Assembly: GCA_036524005.1 (NCBI GenBank)
Contig: DATDDB010000120.1
Coordinates: 1-11,487, forward strand
Reading direction: 5' to 3'
Source: DATDDB01 sp036524005
Lineage (GTDB): Bacteria; Pseudomonadota; Gammaproteobacteria; Burkholderiales; Gallionellaceae
DNA: 11,487 nucleotides
This document shows positions 1-6,409 of this stretch, piece by piece (position 1 is the first letter of the stretch; every line of letters begins with the position of its first letter). Under the pieces are notes generated by a model. The model did not search any database, had not been told where the DNA came from, and saw only the letters and a program-made list of their open reading frames with translations. Position numbers and translations under genes: made by a program.

Positions 1-1283
1 TTGCCCACGGCCGCGATATGGCGGTACATGTCCTTCAGGTTGCCGGCGATGGTGATTTCCTCGACCGGGTACTGGATCTCGCCGTGCTCCACCCAGAAGC
101 CCGCCACGCCGCGCGAATAATCGCCGGTGACATGGTTCACGCCCTGGCCCAGCAGCTCAGTCACCAGCAGGCCGCGCCCCATCAGCCTGAGCAGGCCGTT
201 GAGATCCTGCTCGCCGGGGCGCAGGATCAAATTGTGTGTGCCGCCCGCATTGCCCGTGGTCTGCATGCCCAGCTTGCGCGCCGAATAGCTGCCGAGGAAA
301 TAGCCCTGCAATACGCCCTTCTCCACCAGGGTGCGGCGCCTGGTGGCTACGCCTTCATCATCAAAAGGACAGCTGGAAAGGCCGCGCGGGATGTCCGGCG
401 CATCCTCGATGTGGACGATGTCCGAGAACACCTGCTTGCCCAGCTGGTCCAGCAGGAAGGAAGACTTGCGATACAGGCTGCTGCCGCTCACCGCGCCCAC
501 GAAATGACCGAGCAGGCTGGCGGCCTCGGGGGCCTCGAACAGCACCGGCACCTGCATGGTGCCCATCTTGCGCGAATCCAGGCGGCGCAGGGCGCGCTCT
601 GCGGCGATGCGCCCGATTTCCTCCACCTTGAGCACTTCCGCGGCATTGCGCGCCTGGCTGTACCAGTAGTCGCGCTGCATCCCCTCGCCCTTGCCCGCGA
701 TCACCGCACAGCTCACGCTGTGGCGCGAGGTGGGATAGCCGCCGCAAAAACCCAGGCTGTTGGCATACACGAACTGCGACTCCAGCACGTTGACCGTGGC
801 GCCCTCCGAATTGCTGATGCGCCTGTCGCGGCCAAGTGCCGCCTGCTCGCATTCGCGCGCCAGAGTGATGGCCTGCTCCACCTCGATGTGCCAGGGGTGG
901 TACAGGTCGAGCTCGGGGAAGGTTGTGGCAAGCCGGTCTTCATCGGGCAGGCCCGCGCAATCGTCGCTCGCGGTGTGGCGCGCGATGGCGAGCGCGGCAT
1001 CCACCGTGTCGCGCAGGGCGCGCCGGGAAAAATCCGAAGTGCTGGCATTTCCGCGGCGCTGGCCGACATACACCGTCACGCTCACGCCCTTGTCGCGATT
1101 GTACTCGATGGTCTCCACCTCGCCATTGCGCACCGTGACACTCTGCCCAAAGCCGTCCGAAACCTCGGTCGCGCTGGCGGTAGCGCCCTGCTGGCGGGCA
1201 TAGGCTATGATGTCGCGCGCAAGCTGGCTCAAGTGCGCCTGGGTGTGGGAGAAGCGATGCCCGGTATGGACGAGGTTTTTCAT
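1..1283 (-). CDS. pmbA: PmbA/TldE family metalloprotease subunit (partial, C-terminus off the left edge)
   Basis: Reading the minus strand from ATG at 1283-1281 gives 427 codons with no stop before the edge. The product starts MKNLVHTGHRFSHTQAHLSQ. Near the visible end it has the family block with VNHVTGDYSRGVAGFWVEHG, then EIQYPVEEITIAGNLKDMYR, which I recognise as the PmbA/TldE C-terminal region. E. coli PmbA is about 450 aa, so only some 20-25 residues should be missing. In the family, TldE pairs with the zinc protease TldD in a cytoplasmic complex that degrades unfolded peptides and, in E. coli, matures microcin B17 and degrades the CcdA antitoxin. TldE itself lacks the metal site. No strong Shine-Dalgarno precedes the ATG. 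The gene is divergent from darP across 74 bp, a neighbourhood also seen in E. coli. The long plus-strand reading frame here is its shadow. Confidence 0.95.
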   Translation of the reverse strand, partial: MKNLVHTGHRFSHTQAHLSQLARDIIAYARQQGATASATEVSDGFGQSVTVRNGEVETIEYNRDKGVSVTVYVGQRRGNASTSDFSRRALRDTVDAALAIARHTASDDCAGLPDEDRLATTFPELDLYHPWHIEVEQAITLARECEQAALGRDRRISNSEGATVNVLESQFVYANSLGFCGGYPTSRHSVSCAVIAGKGEGMQRDYWYSQARNAAEVLKVEEIGRIAAERALRRLDSRKMGTMQVPVLFEAPEAASLLGHFVGAVSGSSLYRKSSFLLDQLGKQVFSDIVHIEDAPDIPRGLSSCPFDDEGVATRRRTLVEKGVLQGYFLGSYSARKLGMQTTGNAGGTHNLILRPGEQDLNGLLRLMGRGLLVTELLGQGVNHVTGDYSRGVAGFWVEHGEIQYPVEEITIAGNLKDMYRHIAAVG

Positions 1284-1357
1284 GGGTGAGTGAAGGTTGG
1301 CTATAAACAGGTTGCGGAAAAGCGTATCATATCAACATTCAGTCAACTTTTTCCGCC

Positions 1358-1885
1358 ATGCAGCACGAACATCACCATCCCGAGCACGAAACCGAAGAGG
1401 AACTGCCGCTCAGCAAGACCAAGATCAAGCAGCAAATGCATGACTTGCAGCACCTGGGCGAGCAGCTGGTTGGCCTCAGCACCGACAAACTGGCCGAACT
1501 CGACCTGCCGGAAAACCTGCTCGACGCCATCCGCGACATGAAGCGCATCAGCCAGAGCAAATTCGGCGCGCAAAAGCGCCAGCGCCAGTACATCGGCAGA
1601 CTCATGCGCGACGTCGACCCCGCCCCGATTATTGCAAAGCTGGAAGCATGGAGCGGCAACTCGCGCGAATACAACGCCTGGATGCACCAGGTCGAACGCT
1701 GGCGCGACCGCCTGCTGGAAAACGAAGACGCCCTCACCGAACTCCTCGCCGCCCACCCCGGCGCCGACGCCCAGCGCCTGCGCAGCCTGATCCGCAACGC
1801 ACTCAAGGAAAAGGAACTGGGCAAACCGCCCAAGAGCTACCGCGAGATATTCCAGGCGTTGCGCGACATCATCCCCGAACCCTGA
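1358..1885 (+). CDS. darP: DarP (YjgA), 50S ribosomal subunit assembly factor
   Basis: This 175-aa highly charged, mostly helical protein matches the DUF615/YjgA family; E. coli DarP is 183 aa. Recognisable features are the N-terminal SKTKIKQQMHDLQHLGEQL segment, the central DMKRISQSKFGAQKRQRQYI segment and the C-terminal KPPKSYREIFQALRDII. DarP binds late 50S assembly intermediates and helps mature the peptidyl-transferase centre in the cytoplasm. The start is the first ATG of the frame and gives a His/Glu-rich leader (MQHEHHHPEHETEEE) before the conserved part. No good Shine-Dalgarno is visible upstream (ttccgcc), so translation signals look weak. It is divergent from pmbA, and I found no convincing promoter in the 74-bp gap. 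Downstream lies a long non-coding repeat region. Confidence 0.93.
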   Translation: MQHEHHHPEHETEEELPLSKTKIKQQMHDLQHLGEQLVGLSTDKLAELDLPENLLDAIRDMKRISQSKFGAQKRQRQYIGRLMRDVDPAPIIAKLEAWSGNSREYNAWMHQVERWRDRLLENEDALTELLAAHPGADAQRLRSLIRNALKEKELGKPPKSYREIFQALRDIIPEP

Positions 1886-1988
1886 CATGGGGCATAAACC
1901 TGCTGCGCGAAGAGTATGCACTGGATTGGCTTGTTTCCTGCACAGCCTGCCGCCGCTCACAGATTAGCGCCGGGGTTGCCGGCAGCAA

Positions 1989-2020
1989 GTTACTTTTCTT
2001 GCTTCGCCAAGAAAAGTAAC
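1989..2020. repeat. Perfect 12-bp hairpin at the outer end of repeat copy 1
   Basis: GTTACTTTTCTT (1989-2000) is the exact reverse complement of AAGAAAAGTAAC (2009-2020), with loop gcttcgcc. It could act as a terminator-like stem after darP, but no T-run follows on the plus strand. Confidence 0.8.
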
Positions 2021-2204
2021 CAAAAGAAGGCGACCCCGCTGCGCCAGCCTGCGGCTTCCTTCGACTGGATGAATCCATCGGGGGCTGCGCAACTCGCCCT
2101 AGCAGGGCGCACACCACGCGCCCTGCTGCGGAGCTCGAACAGTGCTCGCCCAAACCTCCCGATGGATTCGTCCAACCTCAGTGGCGCAGAAGGGGTAAAG
2201 TGGC
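1989..2204 (+). repeat. Structured dispersed repeat, copy 1
   Basis: The element opens with a perfect 12-bp hairpin (GTTACTTTTCTT 1989-2000, loop 2001-2008, partner 2009-2020), followed by CAAAAGAAGG. A long outer stem follows: TGGATGAATCCATCGGG (2066-2082) pairs with 2158-2174, with one G-T pair. Inside it are GGGGCTGCGCAACTCGCCCT (2081-2100), a 10-bp hairpin (AGCAGGGCGC 2101-2110 / 2118-2127) and GAGCTCGAACAGTGCTCGCC (2131-2150). Copy 2 at 2246-2454 on the other strand has the same block order. I recall the hairpin-plus-block pattern as a dispersed extragenic repeat in beta- and gammaproteobacteria, often mis-annotated as small hypothetical proteins. That recollection is unchecked, and its function is unknown to me. 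Confidence 0.75.
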
Positions 2205-2245
2205 TTCGTAGTTACGTTTCGGCTTCAAGCCGATCGTGATTGCAG

Positions 2246-2454
2246 GCCGCCCCTCTCCCCTGTGCGCCGCCGAAGGTCGGGCGAAAGCAAGCGGGGATTC
2301 AGGCGAGCACTGTTCGAGCTTCGAGCGGCGGCCGCCGCGAGGGCGAGTTGCGCAGCCCCGCTTGCTTGCGCATGAGCGAGGGCACGCCGCAGGCGCGGCG
2401 CACCGGGGCGGATTTTCTTTGGTTACTTTCTTTGGCCGCACAAAGAAAGTAACC
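2246..2454 (-). repeat. Structured dispersed repeat, copy 2 (inverted relative to copy 1)
   Basis: Read on the minus strand, this element opens with a perfect 14-bp hairpin (GGTTACTTTCTTTG 2421-2434 / 2441-2454, loop 2435-2440), then runs through blocks matching copy 1. The 20-bp block at 2340-2359 is identical to 2081-2100, and the block at 2302-2321 matches 2131-2150 at 19 of 20 positions. Between them lies a 14-nt perfect GC palindrome (2325-2338). Around them is a 12-bp stem (AAGCAAGCGGGG 2285-2296 / CCCCGCTTGCTT 2356-2367). The stems differ in sequence from those of copy 1 but sit in equivalent places. Confidence 0.75.
2421..2454. repeat. Perfect 14-bp hairpin at the outer end of repeat copy 2
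   Basis: GGTTACTTTCTTTG (2421-2434) pairs exactly with CAAAGAAAGTAACC (2441-2454) around a 6-nt loop (gccgca). It ends 42 bp before the carboxylesterase start and mirrors the hairpin at 1989-2020. Confidence 0.8.
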
Positions 2455-2496
2455 GGCGTGCGGGGCCGTTCCCCGCGGTTTTGCATTTAGAGAAAA

Positions 2497-3186
2497 ATGG
2501 AACTCCTCCCCCATATCAAACTGGAAACCGGAAAAAACCCCTCCCATAGCATCATCTGGCTCCACGGCCTGGGCGCCGACGGCGAAGACTTCCTCCCCAT
2601 CGCGGACGAAATGACCCTCCCCGTGCCGGTGCGCTATCTCTTCCCGCACGCGCCCATGCGTCCGGTCACGCTCAACGGCGGCTTCGTGATGCGCGCCTGG
2701 TACGACGTGTACGCTGCCGCCCCCGCGGGCGGGCTGGATCTCGAAAGCGGCAGGAAGCAAGACGAGGCGGGTATCCGCGCCTCGCAGGCGGAGCTAGAAA
2801 AGCTGATCGCGCAGGAGAAGCAGCGCGGCATCAAGGCGGAAAACATCTATCTTGCGGGATTTTCGCAGGGCGGGGCGATCGTGCTGCACACCGGCTTGCG
2901 CCATGCCGAACGGCTGGGCGGCCTGCTCGGGCTCTCCACCTACCTGCCGCTTTCCTCCACGCTGGTGCAGGAAGCCGGGAGTGCGGCCAGGCAGACGCCG
3001 ATTTTCATGGCGCACGGCATGAACGACCCCATCATTCCCTATCCGCTGGGGCGCGCCTCGGCGCAGCAATTGACCGACGGCGGCTACGCGCTGGAATGGC
3101 ACGAATACCCCATGCCGCACTCGGTGTGCCAGGAGGAGATCGCGGACATGGAGCGCTGGCTGCAAGAGCAGCTTGCCCGGGCCTGA
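2497..3186 (+). CDS. Alpha/beta-hydrolase carboxylesterase/phospholipase
   Basis: The 229-aa product is a small serine esterase of the carboxylesterase 2/phospholipase (EstB, acyl-protein-thioesterase-like) family, normally 215-230 aa. Visible features are the oxyanion-side motif IIWLHGLGADGEDF (19-32), the nucleophile elbow GFSQGG with Ser123, Asp177 in AHGMNDPIIP and His208 in YPMPHSV, which form the expected Ser-Asp-His triad. There is no signal peptide or membrane segment, so it should be cytoplasmic. Family members hydrolyse short- to medium-chain carboxylic or lysophospholipid esters; the physiological substrate cannot be read from sequence. The ATG at 2497 is preceded by a weak purine stretch (agagaaa). 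It stands alone, following the repeat pair and converging on the PilZ gene. Confidence 0.92.
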   Translation: MELLPHIKLETGKNPSHSIIWLHGLGADGEDFLPIADEMTLPVPVRYLFPHAPMRPVTLNGGFVMRAWYDVYAAAPAGGLDLESGRKQDEAGIRASQAELEKLIAQEKQRGIKAENIYLAGFSQGGAIVLHTGLRHAERLGGLLGLSTYLPLSSTLVQEAGSAARQTPIFMAHGMNDPIIPYPLGRASAQQLTDGGYALEWHEYPMPHSVCQEEIADMERWLQEQLARA

Positions 3187-3233
3187 CCGGAAAATAATTC
3201 CGGTTCCCGCAAGCTGCTGGCTGCGCCAGCAGC
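3187..3233. terminator. Two hairpins in the convergent intergenic gap (possible bidirectional terminator)
   Basis: Right after the esterase stop is CCGGAA-aataa-TTCCGG (3187-3203). It is followed by a strong 9-bp stem with a 3-nt loop, GCTGCTGGC (3213-3221) / GCCAGCAGC (3225-3233). Neither strand has a clear T-run. The position between convergent genes (stops at 3186 and 3251) supports a role in termination, but this is inference. Confidence 0.5.
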
Positions 3234-3250
3234 GTGTCGCGGGGCCGGAA

Positions 3251-4753
3251 TCAGGCTGCGCGCTCGGTGAGGTGGTACTTCATCAGGTCGAAATCGTTGC
3301 CTTTGTCCTGCAGGCCCTGCGGCGCCAGCTGAAACGACTTGCCGTTCATCTGCATGACCAGGGTATGGCTTTCGTCGACGCTGCCCGGCCTGAGCAGGAC
3401 GCGGGCATCGCCCGATTCGGAACCCGCCAGCAACACGCCAAAGCTGTCGCCGCTGGCGGCAGGGCCGCTGTCCTCGCCCAGCTTCACGCGCGTGGCGCGG
3501 TTGGCGAGAATTTCGACGCCGACATCCAGCATGCCCTCGTCGTCATGGCGCAGGCGGCGCACGATGCCCGCCCCCCAGTACTGCACGTTCTCCGGCCGGT
3601 AGCCGATCAGCGAGCCGACTTGCAGTCCCGTGCCTTGCGCAGCTTCCAGGGTGCAGCGGAAGCCGGTGGCGCTGACGTCTTCCGCGACCCAGGTCACGGC
3701 AGCCCCGCGCTGCCCGGCCGCCAGGTTGGCCACGTCGATCAGCCCGGCATAACCGGTGACGATGTTCAGGTTCACGTTCAGGCTGCGCCGCGCATGGCGG
3801 CGCGAAGGTGCTTCGGTACGCCAGCCTGCCGCAAGCCGCTTGGCCACGTCGCACACCACATTGGCGGGGTAGCTGCCGCCCAGGTTGACTTCCCCTGGCA
3901 CCGTGTCCTTGCCCAGCTTTTCGATCAGGGGCTCGATCTGCAGCTGCACGCCGCCGTGGCCGATGAAGCGCAGGTTGGGATGCGCCTCGGTGCCGCCGCC
4001 ATGGCGCACGGGCCCACGCGGCTTGGTCAGGTCGAAGGAATACAGCGCATCCTCGCCGGGCTCGGGCCCCATGGTCAGGCCGCCGCAGACATGCATGGTC
4101 AGGCGCTCGGCGAGGTGGACTTGCAGCGGCTTGAGCGAACCGGTGCCGGTCCCCCACCACAGCAGGGCGCCGGCGAGCTGGTGGCGTATGGTGTGTTTCA
4201 CGCTGGCGCCCGGGTAGAGCTCGATCGCCACGTCCAGGCATTTTTGCGTCTCGGCTTCGGTGTAGTATTCCCCCAGCTGCTCCCACACTGCGGGCTCGAC
4301 CGGGGCATAATGCACCGCCGCGCATTTCAGGCGGCCCACGGTGGCATTGATGCCGCGCGCCACGATCAGCGGTCGCGAGTCCTTGAGTTCGGATGCGCCT
4401 TTCTCGCCGTTGTGGCAACCCAGCAGCACGCCGTGGTAGGCCTCGCCGAGATTGGAATAGTATTCATGCAGCGCATTCCACTGGCGCTTTTCGACCACCG
4501 GGGTATTCACCCCGCTGGCGAGATATTCGCGCAGCACCTTGATCTCGAGCGGGCGCGCGGTTTCATCCAGCAGGCTGATCACGGAAAAGAAGGTGTCCAG
4601 GCGCATGAGTTCGTCGCTGCGCACCGACTCCAGCCAGGCGTTGACTTCCACCAGCGCCTTCAACGCGTCATTCTTGGGCATTTCATCCAGCAATTGCCGC
4701 GCCGACTTCAGGTCAGCCATCGGGTGATCCGACTTCCTACCGAACAATCCCAT
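3251..4753 (-). CDS. PilZ-motif protein, probable c-di-GMP effector with an unrecognised N-terminal region
   Basis: This 500-aa protein has no signal peptide or transmembrane segment visible. The C-terminal part carries a PilZ-type pair of motifs: a basic RxxxR stretch (SRRHARRS, residues 317-324) and D359-V-S361-A-T-G364 (DxSxxG), followed by alternating hydrophobic, strand-like segments to about residue 450. In PilZ domains these motifs bind cyclic di-GMP. Here they are some 37-41 residues apart, longer than I expect for a typical PilZ domain. Residues 1-310 are mostly helical-looking (for example DTFFSVISLLDETARPLEIK) and I do not recognise them. The start has a good Shine-Dalgarno (GGAGAGG, 4 nt before ATG on the minus strand). 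It is divergent from aat and apparently monocistronic. The 527-aa plus-strand frame over it is a shadow. Confidence 0.8.
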   Translation of the reverse strand: MGLFGRKSDHPMADLKSARQLLDEMPKNDALKALVEVNAWLESVRSDELMRLDTFFSVISLLDETARPLEIKVLREYLASGVNTPVVEKRQWNALHEYYSNLGEAYHGVLLGCHNGEKGASELKDSRPLIVARGINATVGRLKCAAVHYAPVEPAVWEQLGEYYTEAETQKCLDVAIELYPGASVKHTIRHQLAGALLWWGTGTGSLKPLQVHLAERLTMHVCGGLTMGPEPGEDALYSFDLTKPRGPVRHGGGTEAHPNLRFIGHGGVQLQIEPLIEKLGKDTVPGEVNLGGSYPANVVCDVAKRLAAGWRTEAPSRRHARRSLNVNLNIVTGYAGLIDVANLAAGQRGAAVTWVAEDVSATGFRCTLEAAQGTGLQVGSLIGYRPENVQYWGAGIVRRLRHDDEGMLDVGVEILANRATRVKLGEDSGPAASGDSFGVLLAGSESGDARVLLRPGSVDESHTLVMQMNGKSFQLAPQGLQDKGNDFDLMKYHLTERAA

Positions 4754-4822
4754 TAATCCTCTCCGAGTGTTGAATGGTGCAATACAGCCTTTCCCGCGTG
4801 CAATATACGCTTAAACCTCCCC

Positions 4823-4848
4823 CTTGGCTATACGCCAAGCGGCATATA
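4823..4848 (+). promoter_or_regulatory. Overlapping, mutually exclusive inverted repeats upstream of aat
   Basis: CTTGGC (4823-4828) / GCCAAG (4834-4839) around tatac forms one 6-bp hairpin. TATACGCC (4829-4836) / GGCATATA (4841-4848), with one mismatch, forms another. They share bases 4834-4839, so only one can form at a time. They could be an operator or leader structure 15-40 bp before the aat start. I could not place a convincing -35/-10 pair here. Confidence 0.35.
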
Positions 4849-4862
4849 CACTGCAAGGACAC

Positions 4863-5621
4863 ATGCTCACCTTGTTACAAGACCACACCCCCTTCCCTCC
4901 CGTGGAGCGCGCCCTGCGCGAACCCAACGGCCTGCTCGCCTTGGGCGGCGACCTTACCCCCGCGCGCCTGCTCGACGCCTACCGCCGCGGCATCTTCCCC
5001 TGGTTCGGCGAGGACGACCCCATCCTGTGGTGGAGCCCGGACCCGCGCATGGTGCTGTTCCCGCAGGAATTCAAGGTCTCGCGCTCGCTGCGCAAGACGC
5101 TGCGCGCGGGAAATTACGCAGTGCGCACCGACACCGCCTTCGAGCAGGTGATGCGTGCCTGCGCCGCGCCCCGGCCCGGGCAGGACGGTACCTGGATACA
5201 CGAGGAGATGATCGCCGCCTATACCGAGCTGCACCATATGGGCTATGCCCACTCCATTGAAGTCTGGATGCCCGGAATTGACAACATGAACCCGCTCCAA
5301 GTCGAAGGCAGCCAACACCGTATCGCCGATGAATTGGAGCTGGCTGGTGGTCTTTATGGCATGGCGATCGGACGCATGTTTTTCGGCGAATCCATGTTCA
5401 GCCGCAGGACGGACGCCTCCAAGATCGCGCTGGCGCACCTGTCGGCACAGCTGGTTCGATGGAACTTCGGCATGATCGATTGTCAGATGAATACGTCCCA
5501 TCTTTCTTCGCTGGGCGCCCGTGAGATTCCGCGCAAGGAATTCGTTGCACGGCTGCAAGAATTGGTACACTACGCAAATCGGGAGCCCCCCTGGGAGTTC
5601 GAGCATGACCTTGATGCGTGA
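4863..5621 (+). CDS. aat: Leucyl/phenylalanyl-tRNA-protein transferase
   Basis: Aat transfers Leu or Phe from charged tRNA to proteins with N-terminal Arg or Lys, marking them for ClpS/ClpAP degradation in the cytoplasm. Family landmarks are all present: EPNGLLALGGDLTPARLL (20-37), RRGIFPWF (41-48), WWSPDPRMVLFP (56-67), GTWIHEEM (109-116), GLYGMAIGRMFFGESMFS (163-180) and the DCQMNTSHLSSLGA block (206-219). I chose ATG 4863 because AAGGA lies just upstream and the conserved part begins a few residues later. A TTG 39 bp upstream would run through the palindromes. The product is 252 aa against 234 in E. coli, and part of the excess is an insertion at about residues 137-156. Its 3' end overlaps bpt by 17 bp, so the two are co-transcribed N-degron enzymes. 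Confidence 0.96.
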   Translation: MLTLLQDHTPFPPVERALREPNGLLALGGDLTPARLLDAYRRGIFPWFGEDDPILWWSPDPRMVLFPQEFKVSRSLRKTLRAGNYAVRTDTAFEQVMRACAAPRPGQDGTWIHEEMIAAYTELHHMGYAHSIEVWMPGIDNMNPLQVEGSQHRIADELELAGGLYGMAIGRMFFGESMFSRRTDASKIALAHLSAQLVRWNFGMIDCQMNTSHLSSLGAREIPRKEFVARLQELVHYANREPPWEFEHDLDA

Positions 5622-6333
5622 TATACCGCTCTCTACCCTGCAGTTTTACCTGACTGCGCCCTATCCCTGCAGCTACCTGCCGGGCCAGTCGGCGCGCTCG
5701 CAGGTAGCCACGCCCAGCTTCATGATAGACACCCCGGTGTATTCCGAGCTGGTGCAGCGCGGCTTCCGCCGCAGCGGCACCTTCACCTACCGTCCGCGCT
5801 GCGACACCTGCCATGCCTGCGTGCCGGCGCGCATCGCCGTGGCCGACTTCAAGCCCAACCGCGCCCAGCGCCGCGCCTGGCAGCGCCATACGAACCTCAC
5901 GGTCTCGCTGCACGAACTGGAGGACAACGAGGAATATTTCCTGCTCTACCAGCGCTACCAGGCCGCGCGCCACCTCGATGGCGAAGCGGAGCAGGACAGC
6001 CGCGAGCAGTACCGCAACTTCCTGCTGCAAAGCCATGTCGATTCCGCGCTGGTGGCGTTCCGCGAGGACGGCGTTCTGCGCATGGTGAGCATCATCGACA
6101 TCCTGTCCGACGGCCTGTCGTCGGTCTACACTTTCTATGACCCCGATGTGGCGCACGCCAGTTATGGCACCTACAATGTGCTGTGGCAGCTGGATTTGTG
6201 CCGCGAGATGAAGCTGCCCTACCTGTACCTGGGCTACTGGATCAAGGAATGCCGCAAGATGTCGTACAAGACCAAATTCCAGCCGCTGCAGGGGCTGGTG
6301 CAGGGAGTGTGGCAGGATTTGCCTCCGGAATGA
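5605..6333 (+). CDS. bpt: Aspartate/glutamate leucyltransferase (Bpt; arginyl-transferase family)
   Basis: This 242-aa protein belongs to the ATE/Bpt family, which adds Leu to N-terminal Asp or Glu and so feeds substrates to ClpS-ClpAP. Visible features are the N-terminal PYPCSYLPGQSAR (19-31), the Cys-rich RPRCDTCHACVPARI with Cys66, Cys69 and Cys72, and the C-terminal acyltransferase part with SSVYTFYDPDV, SYGTYNVLWQ and YLGYWIKECRKMSYKTKFQP. The start at 5605 has GGGAG seven bases upstream and lies inside the end of aat. The upstream extension of the frame is out-of-frame aat sequence. Together with aat this covers both basic and acidic secondary N-degrons. The bacterial pairing and order aat-bpt are common in Proteobacteria. 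Confidence 0.94.
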   Translation: MTLMRDIPLSTLQFYLTAPYPCSYLPGQSARSQVATPSFMIDTPVYSELVQRGFRRSGTFTYRPRCDTCHACVPARIAVADFKPNRAQRRAWQRHTNLTVSLHELEDNEEYFLLYQRYQAARHLDGEAEQDSREQYRNFLLQSHVDSALVAFREDGVLRMVSIIDILSDGLSSVYTFYDPDVAHASYGTYNVLWQLDLCREMKLPYLYLGYWIKECRKMSYKTKFQPLQGLVQGVWQDLPPE

Positions 6334-6409
6334 CTACGACTCGAGGCCCGAAGCAGAACAATGACCGCTACAATAATACAATTGCAGCATAACAACCCAA
6401 GGTAGCCTG

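Larger units (their letters stand above)
1886..2496. other. 611-bp gene-free interval filled mainly by a mirrored repeat pair
   Basis: No convincing gene lies between darP and the carboxylesterase. From 1886 to 1988 I see only unremarkable sequence with a weak hairpin (GCCGG 1969-1973 / CCGGC 1979-1983). From 1989 to 2454 lie two related structured repeats in opposite orientation, separated by 41 bp (2205-2245). The spacer holds a small palindrome, TCGGCT / AGCCGA, at 2219-2233. The short open frames over the interval run in several directions through the repeat palindromes and resemble no protein family I know. Confidence 0.8.

Noticed and set aside
18..1289. 423-codon plus-strand open frame
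   Set aside because: It is the antisense shadow of pmbA; the minus-strand reading gives clear PmbA motifs, while this one is low-complexity Ala/His/Arg-rich.
1284..1357. Promoters for the divergent pmbA/darP pair
   Set aside because: TTGCGG (1312) and, on the minus strand, TTGACT (1346-1341) resemble -35 boxes, but no -10 box sits at 16-18 bp from either.
1869..2760. Several small open frames over the repeat pair (for example 1990-2175 minus and 2240-2452 plus)
   Set aside because: They are translations of palindromic repeat DNA in multiple frames and show no conserved protein features. Similar strings are, from memory, often mis-annotated as hypothetical proteins.
3173..4756. 527-codon plus-strand open frame
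   Set aside because: It mirrors the minus-strand PilZ gene, which has a good Shine-Dalgarno and motifs; this frame is rich in His/Gln/Ala/Arg with no domain.
4824..4862. Upstream TTG start for aat
   Set aside because: It lies inside the hairpin, has no Shine-Dalgarno, and the family N-terminus begins at the ATG at 4863.
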